Source: Lojkania enalia
Lineage: Eukaryota; Ascomycota; Dothideomycetes; Pleosporales
Assembly (NCBI GenBank): GCA_010094045.1
Contig: ML986619.1
Span: 8,858 to 72,857, forward strand
DNA length: 64,000 nt
Direction of reading: 5' to 3'
In this document: positions 33,931 through 47,316 of the stretch, piece by piece
Layout: each line of letters opens with the position of its first letter
Numbering within the stretch: position 1 is the first letter of the stretch
Notes under the pieces: model-generated
Told to the model about the DNA's origin: nothing
Databases searched by the model: none
The model's input: the letters and a program-made list of their open reading frames with translations, nothing else
Made by a program: the position numbers and the translations under genes

Positions 33931-34450
33931 TAAACAGCTTATAACGGATTACGATAGTAGAGATTATACGACTGAAACTTACAGACTAATCCTACTTACA
34001 GTAATTAACTGGTACCTACGATCGAGACCTACGCTAGGTTATACTATATAGAGCCGCCGATAACTATAGCTACTAATTTAGACCTAGTAGTTATATAGGT
34101 AACTAATATCTTCAATTAAGCCGACAACTAATATAAATAGTTGTTTATTTAAAAAGATACTATCTAGAAGTATAACCTCTAGTAGTATATAAATTCTACT
34201 AGAATAGTAGCGGACCTACTTATATTAATAGTATTATCTAAACTATAGCTTATAGACTATAATAAAGACGCGATATTATTAGCTTACCTTACTACTATTT
34301 AGTAGAAGCTATACTAATAAGAGTATAAGTAATAGATGTACTAGAATATTAAGTTTAAATATTAGAAGAAAGCTTTTATTAAATTTAACTCTAAAATTAA
34401 TAAGATAATAGCTATAAAGTATTTTTATCTAATTAAGAATAAAGATAATA
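33931..34450 (+). mobile_element. Retrotransposon gag-like remnant
   Basis: Read through stops, the plus strand gives a gag-like pattern (for example IATNLDLVVI, KYNL, NIKFKY.KKAF) reminiscent of Ty1/copia capsid proteins. It is cut by the Fot1-like element at 34,453. No LTR was delimited. Confidence 0.45.
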
Positions 34451-34452
34451 TA

Positions 34453-36310
34453 CTCTATAAGCGAGCGGCTACTATAAGTAAGTAGTTATTCTACTACCTA
34501 TACTAGGCTTCGCACGCGACTCCCTTAATAATACTATAGTATATTAATTAGATATTCTAGTAGAGAATTATTAAGTCCTTTTTTCGTCTAATTAGTAAGT
34601 ACAAATATTATAGCTAGCTGTTTTATAGTATACGCAGCGCTGTACGCGCTATATACTACTTAGTACTAATAGCTTCTACTAATACCTTTTACCTCCTACT
34701 ATACTAGTAGCAGCCTTTTTAAGTCTCTATTTAATTAATAAAGTACCTTCTTCCTATATATATTTCTTTTAACGCCCCCTATACTTTATAAGATCTTTTA
34801 TAGCCTACTTTAGAGCAGCTATTTAGCTTCGTTGCAAGGTATTAAAGTAATCCATTTTTTAATAGCCTTTATAGAGCTACTCTACTATCTTAAGTAGAGT
34901 AGAAGATAACGAATTCTAATAGCTTTAAATATAATTATAGAGCAGCTGCTTCTGTATATTAAATTCGTAAGGATTATAGAGTGTCTTAGCCTTCTAAATA
35001 GTTGTAGCTTCTAGCTCTAATATAGGTGTTTAAAGTTTAATATCTAGTTATAAGAGGACTATATCTAGTTTAAATAGAACTAGGTTTATAGCTTAGAAGC
35101 CTATATAGATATTATCCTTTATAATTGCTTTCTTAAAGGCTACTCTAAAGGCTAGTAGAAAGGATAGCTTATTAATATAGTTAATATAGTAACGAATTAG
35201 CTAACTAACCTTAGTTCTATATATATACTTTAATAGTAAGAAGCAGCTAATATTAAAAGGTTGTAGGATATATAAGGCGTGTACAGGCATATAGAGAGCT
35301 ATAATCCTATTCTACTTATAGAGAAATAAGAATTCGATAGAGTAGTAGCTCTTATAACTATTAAATATAAGTAGCTGCTATTTACTAATTAAACGACCTT
35401 TTATATATAAATTAAAGTGCTTTATCTACTTAATTCTATACTTATTTATTATCTATCTATTCTTACTAATACTAATTATCTAATCTTTTAATAGATCCTT
35501 ATTATATTAGGTTATCTAATAATATTTTACCTTAAGGATAATATATAGTAGAATTGCTCAGCTAGCTATACTAACTCCTTAAATAACTATAACCTATTCT
35601 TAATTATCTAGCTATATAGCTTTTAGCTTATTATATTATTCTATACCTATAATAACTATATAACTAGTTATTACTCTTATCTAAAAGCCTATCTTATTAA
35701 AATTAAAGATATCCTTAGGTATAATCCTATATTTCTCAACTATAGCCTTAACTAGATTAAACTATCTAACTATAATATCTAGATTTTCGCATTTCGCTCG
35801 TTAGTAATTATATAGTCGGTTAAGGCGGGTTTTAATTAAGAACGTATATACAACGAAGTTGGATAGCTAGTTTTAACTAACTTAACCAGCCTAACGCTTA
35901 GCTAGTAGTATATTAGCTATATTATAAATAGCAGCTAGAGTCAGCGAAAACCCGTTTGAATCTAGTTTAAGGATAAAGTATAATTACCTCCTCTTCTAAT
36001 TTAGTAAGCCTTTTTAAATTAGCCTTAGTACTACTTTATATAGGTATCCCGGCTAGTCAACAGTATAACGTAGTTTAGAGGACGTTATATATTAAAGACG
36101 CACTTTTTTCTAATAGTTTTACGTTGTATTTAATAGCTTAAATTGTAAGGTTTATTTAAGTCTTATTTAAAGGCTTTATTGCATTAGGTTGTTAAGGTAT
36201 TATATTTTAAAGTTGATAGGTAGTAGGATTAATAATAGGGTGACCGCTTACTTATAGTAGCCGCTTACTTATAGTAGACGCTTACTTATAGTAGCTGCTT
36301 ACTTATAGAG
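34453..36310 (-). mobile_element. Full-length decayed Fot1-like transposon (1,858 bp)
   Basis: The ends are inverted: 34,453 onward reads CTCTATAAGCGAGCGGCTAC and the complement of 36,310 backward reads CTCTATAAGTAAGCAGCTAC. TA lies on both sides (34,451-34,452 and 36,311-36,312). The right end holds about four subterminal repeats of an 18-bp unit (CTTATAGTAGCCGCTTA type, 36,230-36,305). The minus strand shows a Fot1-like transposase trace near 35,100-35,200 (VNYINKLSFLLAF). The length almost equals that of the element at 13,643-15,504. The frame is broken. Confidence 0.85.
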
Positions 36311-36312
36311 TA

Positions 36313-36405
36313 CGTTATACTATATAATTAATTAATAATATTTAAGAAGTATCTTATACTATCTAATATAATATAGTTTATAAGCGAGCTATTAATATAA
36401 GTAAG
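36313..36405. other. AT-rich spacer with a transposon end
   Basis: A TTTATAAGCGAGCTATTAAT-type terminal motif at about 36,378-36,398 marks the end of another Fot1-like element, cut by the following LTR. Nothing else is visible. Confidence 0.4.
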
Positions 36406-36675
36406 TATAATAATACGAAGAAATTGTTCTATAAAAAGCTTTACATATAATTTTATTCTAAAACTTTTCGCTTATCTTATCTTACCCCTAGCTCCGCCCC
36501 TTTTCCTATCTATATATAGTTATATACTCTCTTATAAGTAGCTTAATAGTTTTTCTATATTCTTTTATATAAGGCTTATAGGTATTAATAGAATTCTTAG
36601 GTTTTTAAACCCCTATATACTCTTATATACCTCTCAGTAGATTTATACTATATTTAGACCTATTATCTTACCTAT
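36406..36675 (+). repeat. Family D LTR (270 bp), plus orientation
   Basis: The 270 bp match the reverse complement of 47,047-47,316, also 270 bp. It starts TATAATAATAC (probably TGTAATAATAC before RIP). The copy at 47,047 is far less AT-biased, so the two decayed to different extents. Confidence 0.85.
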
Positions 36676-38831
36676 ATTATTATATTATATAGAAAAACTT
36701 AATACTACTAATAATAGCCTTTTTAATAATATTATATTAATTATTTATTTAACTATATTTAAGTTTAAAATATACTTAATTTAGTTTAGATTATAATATT
36801 TATATACTATTATATTAAATTATTTAGTTATCTAGATAGGATTTTAAAAACCTTCTATTAATTAAAGCTTTTAAGTTTAGAACTTCCTATCTTCTATAAT
36901 TAAGATTGCTTTTAGAAAAGCCGCGTAGAATATATTTAAGTAAAAACTCGAAAACTACTAATAATCTATTAGAATCGGAGATAACTACTAATATCTAACT
37001 ATAATTTACCTTTAGATTCTTATACTAGAACTAATATACGCGAAAGTTATAGTAAGAGTAAGCTTCTATCTACGCGTGTAGAACAACTATTACCTCTTAT
37101 AGGGGGTTCTATAATAGGCGGACCCCTCTCTATAAAGCCTATAGTAAAGAATCTATCTAATTTAGAGGAGAATTAGAGTAAACTAACTCTTAAAGAATAA
37201 ATTATAATTTTATAAGAGGAGATTGCACGCCTAATATAATAGAGAACTATTAGTCCTAATTAACCTCTATAAACTACTAAATTAGAACTAATAATATACT
37301 AAGAAACTTTTATAACTCTTCTAGTAAGAAACTTCTTAGCTACTCTTAAACTTCTTTAAGTCTACCTTATTAAATATATATCTAAGATTAAAAACCTTAT
37401 AGATAGTAGTAAATTAATATTTAAATAATAGCGAGCTTTAATTTTAGACCAACTTAAGATTAATATAGATTATTATTAGATAGAGTATATATATATAATA
37501 TTAGTATAGAAATATATCTCTAGTACTGTAAAAGAGTATTTAGAGCTAAAATACCTAACTAAATTAGACTAGTATTAGTTTAAAAATACTAAAGAAATAA
37601 TTTTACTTCTATAATTATATTTTGTTATAGATAATAAAGAGATAGAAGTATAATAGGCGTTTTAAATCCTAAGAATAAATAAGAGAGAATCCTAAAGATA
37701 AATAAGAGAGAAGTATTTCTAACTTTTAAAGCTTACTTTATTAGTATAGTTATTAGAGGGTCTATATTCTAATTTAAGTAGTTCTTCTACCTATAGAATA
37801 AGATTCTCTTTAGTTTAAGGATACTAAACCTTAGCTTTAAGCTTATATAAAAAGGCTCCTTTAACGCTATAGTCGCCTACTTAATAGCCTATAATATAGA
37901 AAGGAGGAGTATTTCTAATCTTCTAGAATAAATTATTAGTCTATAAGTTGTATTTAAAATAAATTTAGATTAGTATTAGAAGACTTCTAAAAGTTTATCT
38001 AAAGTAATTTATAATCTAATACTATTCTAATTTATTCTAGTATTAATACTTTATTCTATTATAATTACTTTCTAATAACCTAATAAAACTCTTATACCTA
38101 AAAGGTATATAACTCTAAATAATTACTATAATTATAGTAAACTAGAATACTTTATAAATAAATATATAGTATTTAAAGTATAAAAGATAGAAGTTAAATA
38201 AGAGAAGATTAAGGAAGAGGAGATTCTAGACGTAAATAAATACTACCTAGATAGTTCTTAGATAGGAAATAGAGAAGTCTAAGAAAACTCTCTATCTTAG
38301 ACTTAAGTAAGTATAATTTATTAAATATCGATTTATTATATTTATTTAGAGAAAAGTACTTTTAAATTCCTACTATTTTATATTTAAAAAGTATTAGTAT
38401 ACAATTAAACGCCTTTATTAATACTAGTACTTAAAGCTTTCTATTCTTTAATTTTATAATAGTTAAATTACTCTCCTAAACCCTATATATGTTAATATAG
38501 TATTTATCTTTTAAAATTACTATTAATGGTGTTTAGGACCGAATCTAAACCCTAGTTAATTAGTATATCTACTTATACCTATAAATTAATAGGAGAACTA
38601 TTTAAAACTATCTATTTATTATTATAGATTTAGGTACTTAAAATTATATTATTAGTATTAAATAGTTATATTATTTTCAACTCCCGCTAGATATAGATAA
38701 AAATCGGATTATATAGCCCTCTAAGTATTCTACTACTTATAATTCTTTACCTCCTCTTCTTATATAATTAATTTAGCTAATATATAATAAAGAGGTAGAG
38801 CTAGATATCTAGTAATAAAACGCTCTATAGG
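36676..38831 (+). mobile_element. Family D gypsy element, 5' internal (gag) part
   Basis: This follows the plus-oriented family D LTR and has gag-like, charged, helix-prone frames broken by stops. It is cut at 38,832 by the LTR of a family A element. The pol part is not found on this side. Confidence 0.55.
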
Positions 38832-39134
38832 TGTTACAGTAATACTATAATACCTCTACACCTATACTACCCTTACTATAATACCCGAACCAGCTACTAG
38901 TAATAGCTGTTAGCTATTAGCTAGAATATAACTAACTTATTATAACTATAATAGAGGAAGGTTTTACTAACCCAGCTAGCCTATATAGTAGTATAAACTT
39001 AGCTTCTATAAAAACCTATATAATATAGATATTTCTATTCTTTATATAATATTTTAATATTTATATATAGTATATAGTAATAAAGTTAACTACCTAAAGT
39101 ACGATTAACTAATTATACGTAAGCGTCTATAATA
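38832..39134 (+). repeat. Family A 5' LTR, second copy (303 bp)
   Basis: It has the same length as, and aligns with, 11,036-11,338. It keeps the TG start (TGTTACAG). Family A gag sequence follows directly, so this is a 5' LTR. Confidence 0.85.
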
Positions 39135-40310
39135 TTATATTATATTATCTACTATTATACACTATAGATAAGAACGTGTTTATTAATATATTTAAAGAGA
39201 TCTAAGGTAAACTAGACTCTTTATAGTAGAAGAATAAGATACTAGTAGAGGCCTTAGTAATCTAGGAGAACTACTATAAGTTAGACCTTAAAGTAATATA
39301 AAGAGAATTTAGTAGCTGTTAAATAATTACCCCTCTACTAGCTACTAGTATATTAATAGCAATAGAACTATTACCTACTCTTAGCCTAACTTAGCCTATA
39401 ACTCTAGCTTCTAAATAGATGTCTACGTTAACTTCTAATCCGCCTAGGACTATATATAACCTATATTTCCGTTCTAACTACTTATCTAACCCTTTAATAT
39501 TCTCTAGTAAATACTTAGAGCTTTTATACTTTATTAGAAAGCTCTACTATAAACTAGAAGGAAACGTTGACTAATACTTAACTAAACGTATCCGCCTTTT
39601 ATATATCTATTCCCGTCTAGAATAAGACCTAATAATATTAGTTAACCTATTAATAGATAAGGGTATTAACTCTATAGATAGCTTAGTCGTCTTTTTAAAA
39701 TCCACCTATAGCAACTAGAATAAGAAGACTATAGTATAGAGTAAGTTAGAGATTTTAAAGTAAGGTTAAAGCAGGTTCCCTACTTACTTTACTAAATTCC
39801 GACGCCTTATTGCAGATACTAAACTAAATAAAATTGGATAAATCGTATATCTCTAATATTCTCTTTCTAATAAGCTCCGCCGTACTATAATAGGTGTTAT
39901 AATACCTAGCACCCTAAACAACTACGCTAACCTAATTTCCCTATATAATACTAACCTATATTACCTACCTAGTAACTACTATAAACAACTAAAGTATTAT
40001 ACTACTTATTAGAAGGACCTAAATACTATAGAATTTAATACTTCTAGCTATACGCCTGTAGGCTCTAATAAATAAGAAAGGTACTGCTGTAAAAGATGCT
40101 GTTATAAATATAGTAGTAAAAGATATATTTCGCTAGAATACAGCGCCCCTCTACTATTAATCTATTAAAGGTCTTAGAGCCCTACTATACCCTGTAAGTC
40201 CTACTCTCGATCCTCTAACTAATTCTCTAACCAATCTTTAATATACTTATTATCTTATAGATAAAGCTATTACTCTTACTTCTAAACGTAGCTAGCTTTA
40301 CTAATTATAT
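39135..40310 (+). mobile_element. Family A gypsy element, second copy (gag part)
   Basis: About 39,510-40,305 aligns with 400-1,200 of the first family A copy at high identity. Similarity stops at about 40,305, where minus-strand copia sequence begins, suggesting insertion of that element. The remaining pol part of this copy is not found in the window. Confidence 0.8.
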
Positions 40311-43300
40311 TAGAGCTGGCTAGCTCTAATAAGGGTTGGAAAAACTGCGTCTATTAACTAGAAATGCAAGATATACTATATATATATTTTTAGACCTGTT
40401 AAGAGGCTAACTATAAATAGTTTAGTTATAATATACCCCCCTAGCTGCAGTGAATAGTAAAGCTACCTTCTAGTTAACTAGTCTAAGTATCTTTATATAA
40501 CTATAATATACCCCCCTAGCTGCAGTAAATAGTAAAGCTGCCTTCTAGTCAACTAGTCTAAGTACTTCTATAAGACCGAGCTGCTTTAAAAAGGTAAGAT
40601 ACTTCTACTTAGGTAGTACCTTTATAAAACCGTCTGCTAGTATCTAATTTATTAGCTTCCAGCTAACCTATAACCTTCCTACTTTAACTTCTTATCGAAT
40701 CTATATCTAATAAGTATCTATATAACGTAACCTAGTCTATAGTCTATCTACTATTTTAGTAGTAATACCTACTATCTACTAATTGTTATAAAATAGCGTA
40801 GGGACTATTTCTATACTAAATCCTACGTAATTAAAGACCCTAGTCTACTATTACAGCTCGCTACCTGCTATAAATAGAGCTAGTAGTTTAGCCTTAGTCG
40901 TCGACTTAGTAACCGAGCGCTATATTATTACTTTCTAGTCGATAGGCAGGCTATAAAGCTTAAATAGGTAGCCCTATAAGCTATAATACGTCTTTTAATT
41001 GTCCGCGAACGCTGCGTCTAATACTCTATAAAATAGTAGCTTATACTTATTACTAAAGTAGGTTGTATTTTTCTAATCTAGTCTAAATACTTATAAGCTT
41101 AACCCTCTTATACTAATTATATATCTCTAGATATACTCTACTATTTAAATATAACTCTATCCTGGATTCTTAAAATAGGTTATTAGAGTTAAGTAAGCTT
41201 TTAAGATGTCTGGGCGTGTATAGACTACTAGATATTTTAGGAATCTAACTAGCTACTAATAATATCTAGTTCTCTAATAGCTTAGCTCTTCTATACTTAA
41301 TACTAGATAGTTATGAACTAGAGGTACTATAGGATAGCTTCTCTACCCCTACTTCTACAGTCTATACTTAGCTGCAACCTTATTAATAAACGAGTCTTAA
41401 CTAAGTTAGATTCTACCTATATTCTAGTCTTAGACTATTCTAATTTCTAGGAACTACTAGAGCTATCTAAATAAGCGTAGCTTATACTACGATTTTAAGC
41501 CTGCTTTGAATTACTAATATATAGTAAGGTAGTCTAGATAGATTAGGACGACTATATTATTAATATAGAAGAATACTATTAAGCTCTTACTTCTAAATAG
41601 ATATAGGATCTTCTAGATTAGCTATAGTTCTAGCTTAAACAACAAGTTCTTAAGGTGCTTATATTAGAATAGAGGAGTATCTCTTAGGCTATAGAGAGCT
41701 TTCCTTATCTCTAGCAGCTCACCTAGCTCCTATATAAATCCTTCTAGCGTATAGGCGTATATTAGTCTATCTAGTAGTGCATTTAAGAAAGCGTTAGTAA
41801 TATTATATTAATAGGCGTGTAGTCTAAAAGCTGCTACTAGAGTAACTAGAAATCAGAATACTCGTACTACTAGAGTAGCTGTATATATATCTCCCTAATT
41901 CTACTATAAGTCTTCTCTAATAACTAGCCTAGCTTTAAACTTATATAAATATCTATTCTCATCGAATTTGTATATAAATACCTATATTAGCGGTAGAAGC
42001 TTAATCTCTAGCTATATACTAGCTCTAGTCTCTATTATATAAACTAGACAGCCCTTGCTGCAGCAGCTCTAAAGCTCTACTACTACTACTTTCTTAAATT
42101 CGATTCTAAATAGATGCCTCTTAAGCTGCTTCTATTACTTTAATAGAGATAGCAGCTAATCTCTATATAGACTGATCCTGGCTAATTAGCTAGTATATTA
42201 CTACTCGTCTTCTACTATAACGCTTCTATAAATACTATATAGTATATACGGGGTGTTTTACGAGTTCTAGTCTCTATAATATTTCTAATATTAAGCTAAC
42301 TACTAATTTTATCGCGTTTATTCGCATTATTTAATCGTCGGTCTAAAGCCTCTACTTCTAGCTTAATCTAATACTAGCCCTTAGAGAGGCTAGTTATTAC
42401 CTCTAGATACTCGTCGCGATCGTCTTAACTATACAGTTCTAGGGTATCTTCTAGTATTATAATACTACTAACTACTAGATACTCTACTCTAGCCGGCTTA
42501 CTCGATTATTATTAACCTAGCTCCTACTTAAGCTGCTGCTTAATCTACTACTTGAGTTTATTATCTAGTATCTTCTTACACGATTAAACTATTAATTAAT
42601 CTAGCATCTATTTAAGCTCTATATTATTTAGCTTACAGCTCTCCTTAATATTAAGTACTACGGCTGCTAGACGCAGTATCTACTTGTTTAGAAAGATAAG
42701 ATCTTTATACGATTCTACAGGTAGTAGGATAATATCTCTAGTCCTAATAACTCTATCTAGCTCTAGCATCTAGATATAATAGATATTTATAGAGTTATAT
42801 TCTATAAAGCGTCCGATTAGCACGTAAGATTATAGCTTCTCTCTTTAACGTAGGTAATAATTTAGGATATATACCTTAGCTTCTAGTATGCTAAGATAAG
42901 CTACTAACGGTCTAGTTCTACGTACTACCTTATACGGGGTATACTAGTCTAGAGCTTCGGTTAGTATGCGATTAAGGAGATAGACTGCTAAGAGTAGGCA
43001 CTTGTTTAATACCTCTATTAGTAGCCCTGCGTCTATCCTTATAGCTCTTCCCCGTACAACTAGCAACTACCCTATTTTCTCTATTAGACTATTCTACTCC
43101 TCAGTATACTCTACTCGTAGTTCTACTAAGATTCCTAAGTTCTTAAAGATATTAAGTATCTTAGAATATCCGTACTTACTATTAAGTCTAACAGCTTTAA
43201 CCGGTATATTAAACTAAGTTTTAAGCTTAACTAGTAATTTCTATACTATACGTTGTAGCGTTATTATATTCTTGTTCGGTAGGTAGTAGACCTTATACTA

Positions 43301-43500
43301 CCTACTATACTAGTAGACTATATAGAATATCTAGAGGTTTCTATTATAGTAGCACTCTAACTAATCGCGTATCTAAACTAAATCTATCCCTAGTCTCTTA
43401 AATAGTTTCTAGGCTGGTTCTTAAGAAGCTCTTCTACTTACTATCTTATAGAGCTTAGACTAGATATAGATAGTATATTCTATCTATTTTAGAGCTTAAT
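40311..43500 (-). mobile_element. Decayed Ty1/copia retrotransposon, minus strand
   Basis: The minus strand reads in copia order. RT traces lie near 41,680-41,900 (LVAAFRLHAYQYNITNAFLN; KALYSLRDTPLF). Downstream, near 40,850-41,040, are RNase H traces (GYLFKLYSLPID, KSTTKAKLLALF). Integrase-like sequence lies toward 43,000. All frames are broken. The ends were not delimited. A 75-bp repeat lies at its 3' side. Confidence 0.75.
40427..40572. repeat. 75-bp tandem duplication
   Basis: The unit starting TATAATATACCCCCCTAGCT at 40,427 is repeated from 40,502 with few differences. It lies at the 3' end of the copia element, where untranslated or LTR sequence is expected. Confidence 0.85.
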
Positions 43501-43504
43501 TTCT

Positions 43505-43553
<49 letters not shown>
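43505..43553. repeat. (CTA)n microsatellite
   Basis: About sixteen CTA units stand exactly between the copia element and the truncated family G copy. Confidence 0.9.
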
Positions 43554-46500
43554 CTATTTTACCTACGGAAATAAGGGTTACTTTATTTAAAGCTGCTACT
43601 ATACTCCGCCTAAGAGTAGTATATAGTTTAATTAGGCTTATATAATACTACTAGAGTCTATTTAGTATAATAAGAAATATAGAGATATAGCCTAAGCTAA
43701 TAGAACGGGAAAAGTATTATTCTAAATAGAAGTCAGCGCTTAAAGCTATAAAAAGAGTAGGCGAATAAATAAGTACTAGATAAATTTAATTAATTTCGGA
43801 TAACTAACGCTCTATTTACAGCCTCTATACTACTTAATAATATCTTTAGTCTTTTCGCTTTAATAGATAATAGCTATAGCTTATATATAATAGTTAAGAA
43901 AAGGATTATATAAAAGGCTGGACTAGAATACCTCCGCCTCCTAATACTATTAACGGCCTCATTATTCAGCAACTTCTCGGCTGGAATTATTAAAGAGGTA
44001 GCTATTATTGACTTACTAGATATAGGCGGGAGTTAGGTAGATCTAGATCGAGTATTTACTTATATAGTCTTAAGGATAGAAGGAGATTATAGTATAATTT
44101 TAGAACGCTTATAGAGGTAAAGTAAGAATGTAATTATCGACCTAAAAACGGAAATCCTATATATTTGTAGAACGGGGGTAATTATATAAAACTAGAAGCT
44201 TTAGAAGTAGTAATATACGGCTAATATTACCCAAATCTTAGTATATACTTTCTCTACTATAGTAAAATACTATAGGAGACGCCTATAAAATTCTCTTACT
44301 AAACTACCCCGCATTTTTACTATTAGTATAGCCGATATTTAGAAGGCTCTAGAAAATAAGCTAAAGACGGACCCTTATATAAAACTCTCTAAGAAATATA
44401 TATAATAGCTCTATACCTTTAATTAATAAGAAGCTGATAAGCTACTGCTTTTAAGACTAGGAGTAGACTATATAATCGAGCTGGGAGAGAAAGATAGAAG
44501 CCCTCTAAGAATCCCCTCAGGTCCTTTATATAGAATATTATAGAAGATGATTCTTATTCTTCGGAAAACCCTAATAGAGCTCCTTAATAAAGGATTTATT
44601 TAGGTTAGCAACTCTCTAACTATAGCACCGGTTCTATTTATACGAAAACTAGAGGGTAGCCTCTATTTTTATATTAACTACCGCGCCCTAAACGCTATTA
44701 TATAGAAAGACTACTACCCTCTACCTCTAATCTAAGAAACGCTAAATTAAATTAGTTAAGCTAAGTAGTTTATAAAACTTAATATTATTACTATATTTAA
44801 TAAAATCTAAATTAAAGAAGGAGATAAGTAGAAGATAGTATTTATAATCTACTATAATTTATATAAGTAGCTAGTTATACCCTTTAGCCTTATAAATATT
44901 CTAAGTACCTTCTAATAGTATATTAATCGTACGATCTAGGAGTATTTAAACGACTTTATCTTAGTATACTTAGATAATATTCTTATATATACGGACGGCT
45001 CTCTATAAGACTATCAACGCTATATTAAAGTAATCCTTTAAAAGCTAATAGATGCTGGCCTCTAACTTAATATTAATAAGTGCGAATTTAAGGTCCATAC
45101 GATAAAATATCTTAGCTTTATTATTAATGCGGAAAAAGATATCCGAATAGACCTATAGAAAGTTAAAGTAATCTAGAACTAAAAAGTACCTATATTAGTT
45201 CGCGGTATATAGAGCTTTTTAAGCTTTATAAACTTCTACCGCTAGTTTATTAAGGAATTTTCTAAAGTAGTTGCTCTACTAATAGTTCTTACTTAAAGGG
45301 AATAAGAGAAGAAATAGTTTCAACTCGATAATCAGGTACTTACTACCTTTAATTATCTAAAGTAATATTTTATATAAGTACTAGTATTAGTCTAGTATAA
45401 CTCTAAAAGAGAAATAATTCTAGAGTATAATATCTTTAGCTAGTATACTAGAAGTATATTACTATAATACGATAATAAAGGAGTTCTACGACCTATCGCT
45501 TTTATATTAAAGCGAATACTTCTTATAGAGTATAACTACCTAATCTATAATAAAGAATTACTAGCAGTTATATAATACCTTAAGGAATAGAAGAAGTTTT
45601 TAAAACTACTTATATACTTTATAGTTTATATAGATTATTATAATCTAAAATACTTTACTAAGATATAGAAGCTCTCTAAGTACTAGATAAGATAGGCGGT
45701 ATTCTTTACCCAGTTTAACTTCTAGTTTAAATATAAGCTAGGTAAGCTTAATATCCTAGCTAATACTCTCTTATATTATGATTAGGATCTTCTAAAAGAA
45801 GCTGATAATAAGTAGATCTAGAGAAGAATTAGCTAACTCTTTAAACTATCCGATTTTAAGAATAGAGTTTATATAGCTCCTATATAAACTAGAAACTAGC
45901 GTACTAAAGATACTCCTAACAATTAGACGGAGGTAGTTACCCCGGAAGACTCTATATCAGGGGAGAAATCTATAGATAAAGGGGAGTCTATAACTAAAAT
46001 ATCGTACGAGAAGTAGTAAATACTAATAGAAACCTTATAGTAAGATGCCTAAGAAAAAGATAAGACGTATACTATACTTCTTTATACTACTAAAGTAGGG
46101 GAGAGAATACTTCTAGAAATCCTCTATTACCTTAGAATTAGCCTATCTAACCTCTCAGTCTTAGAAGATAGATTAATACAGAGAGAACGCGCTTAGGTTT
46201 TTAAGAGCGAGCTACTTCGTACGAAGCTAATCTAAGAGACTTACAACTCTTACTTAGCTAGCTACTCTAGTAAGAATATTACGATCGGGTTAATATTACG
46301 GCGCTACTTTTAGCCTAGAATAGCAGCGGACATTAAACGCTTTATATAAAATTACTACTCTTATAATAGGAATATAATTTAGCGTTCTAGAAAAAAAGGC
46401 CTACTATATCTTCTTCTAGTTCCTAAAAGGGTATAGTTAGAAATTTTAATAGACTATATTATTAATTTACTAAGAACTGTATATAGTAATAAGTATATTC

Positions 46501-47046
46501 TTATTATTATAGACTATTTAAGTAAAGAAGTACTCTTTATTACCGTTTTAGACTTTAAGAGCTAAATATTAGCTAATAAGTTTATCGAGTATTTTATAGT
46601 ATATTATAGGCTCCTATAAATAATAGTCTCTAATAGAGGAGAGTAGTTTATATAAGATATATAAGTATATATCTACTAAATTCTTAAGATTAAGTAAAGG
46701 CTATTAATAGTATACTATCTAGAGACTAATAGAAGTATAAAACGTATAAACTAGCTATTTAAAAAGCTTCTCTACTACTATTATAACTACTACTAGAATG
46801 ACTAGAATCTATAGCTACTACTAGCTTAGATTACTATTAGTACTAGAGATACTTCCTCTATAAGAGTTAGCCTATTCTTTCTTACTTATAGCTATTACCC
46901 GAACTTAGAAGAGTCTATATAACTAGAAGAGAAGCCGCTAATAGAGTAGTCTAGAGACCCTATTTATGTAGTAAAATAGATTATTAGTAAACTAAAAAAC
47001 TACGTTGAATTCGCGTAAGTAATAATAGTCTATATATTATAACAGC
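43553..47046 (+). mobile_element. Family G gypsy element, truncated second copy
   Basis: This aligns with about 6,370-9,860 of the complete family G element, from the zinc knuckle through RT (ILVYLDNILIYT near 44,955-44,995) to integrase. Both LTRs are missing: the left side ends at the CTA repeat and the right side at the family D LTR. It is more decayed than the first copy in some parts and less in others. Confidence 0.85.
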
Positions 47047-47316
47047 GTAGGTAAGATAATAGGTCCAAATATAGCACGAATCTACTTAGAGGTATATAGG
47101 AGTGTGTAGGGGATTAGGGACCTGGGAATTCTATTAACACCTATAGGCCTTATATGAAAGGATATAGAAGAACTACTAAGCTACTTATAAGGGAGTATAT
47201 AACTATATACGGAAGGGAAAAGGGGTAGAACTGGGGGTAGAATAAGATAAGTGAAAAGCTTTAGGATAAGGTTGTATATAAAGCTTTTCGTGGAACGATT
47301 TCTTTGTATTATTATA
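47047..47316 (-). repeat. Family D LTR (270 bp), minus orientation
   Basis: Reverse complement of 36,406-36,675. On the minus strand it is preceded by a G-rich tract (AAGGGGGGTAG at 47,317-47,328), the expected polypurine primer, so it is a 3' LTR of the element lying to its right. Confidence 0.85.

Noticed and set aside
43002..43217. 71-residue open frame in the AT-rich block
   Set aside because: It lies antisense to the decayed copia element and has no protein-like features.
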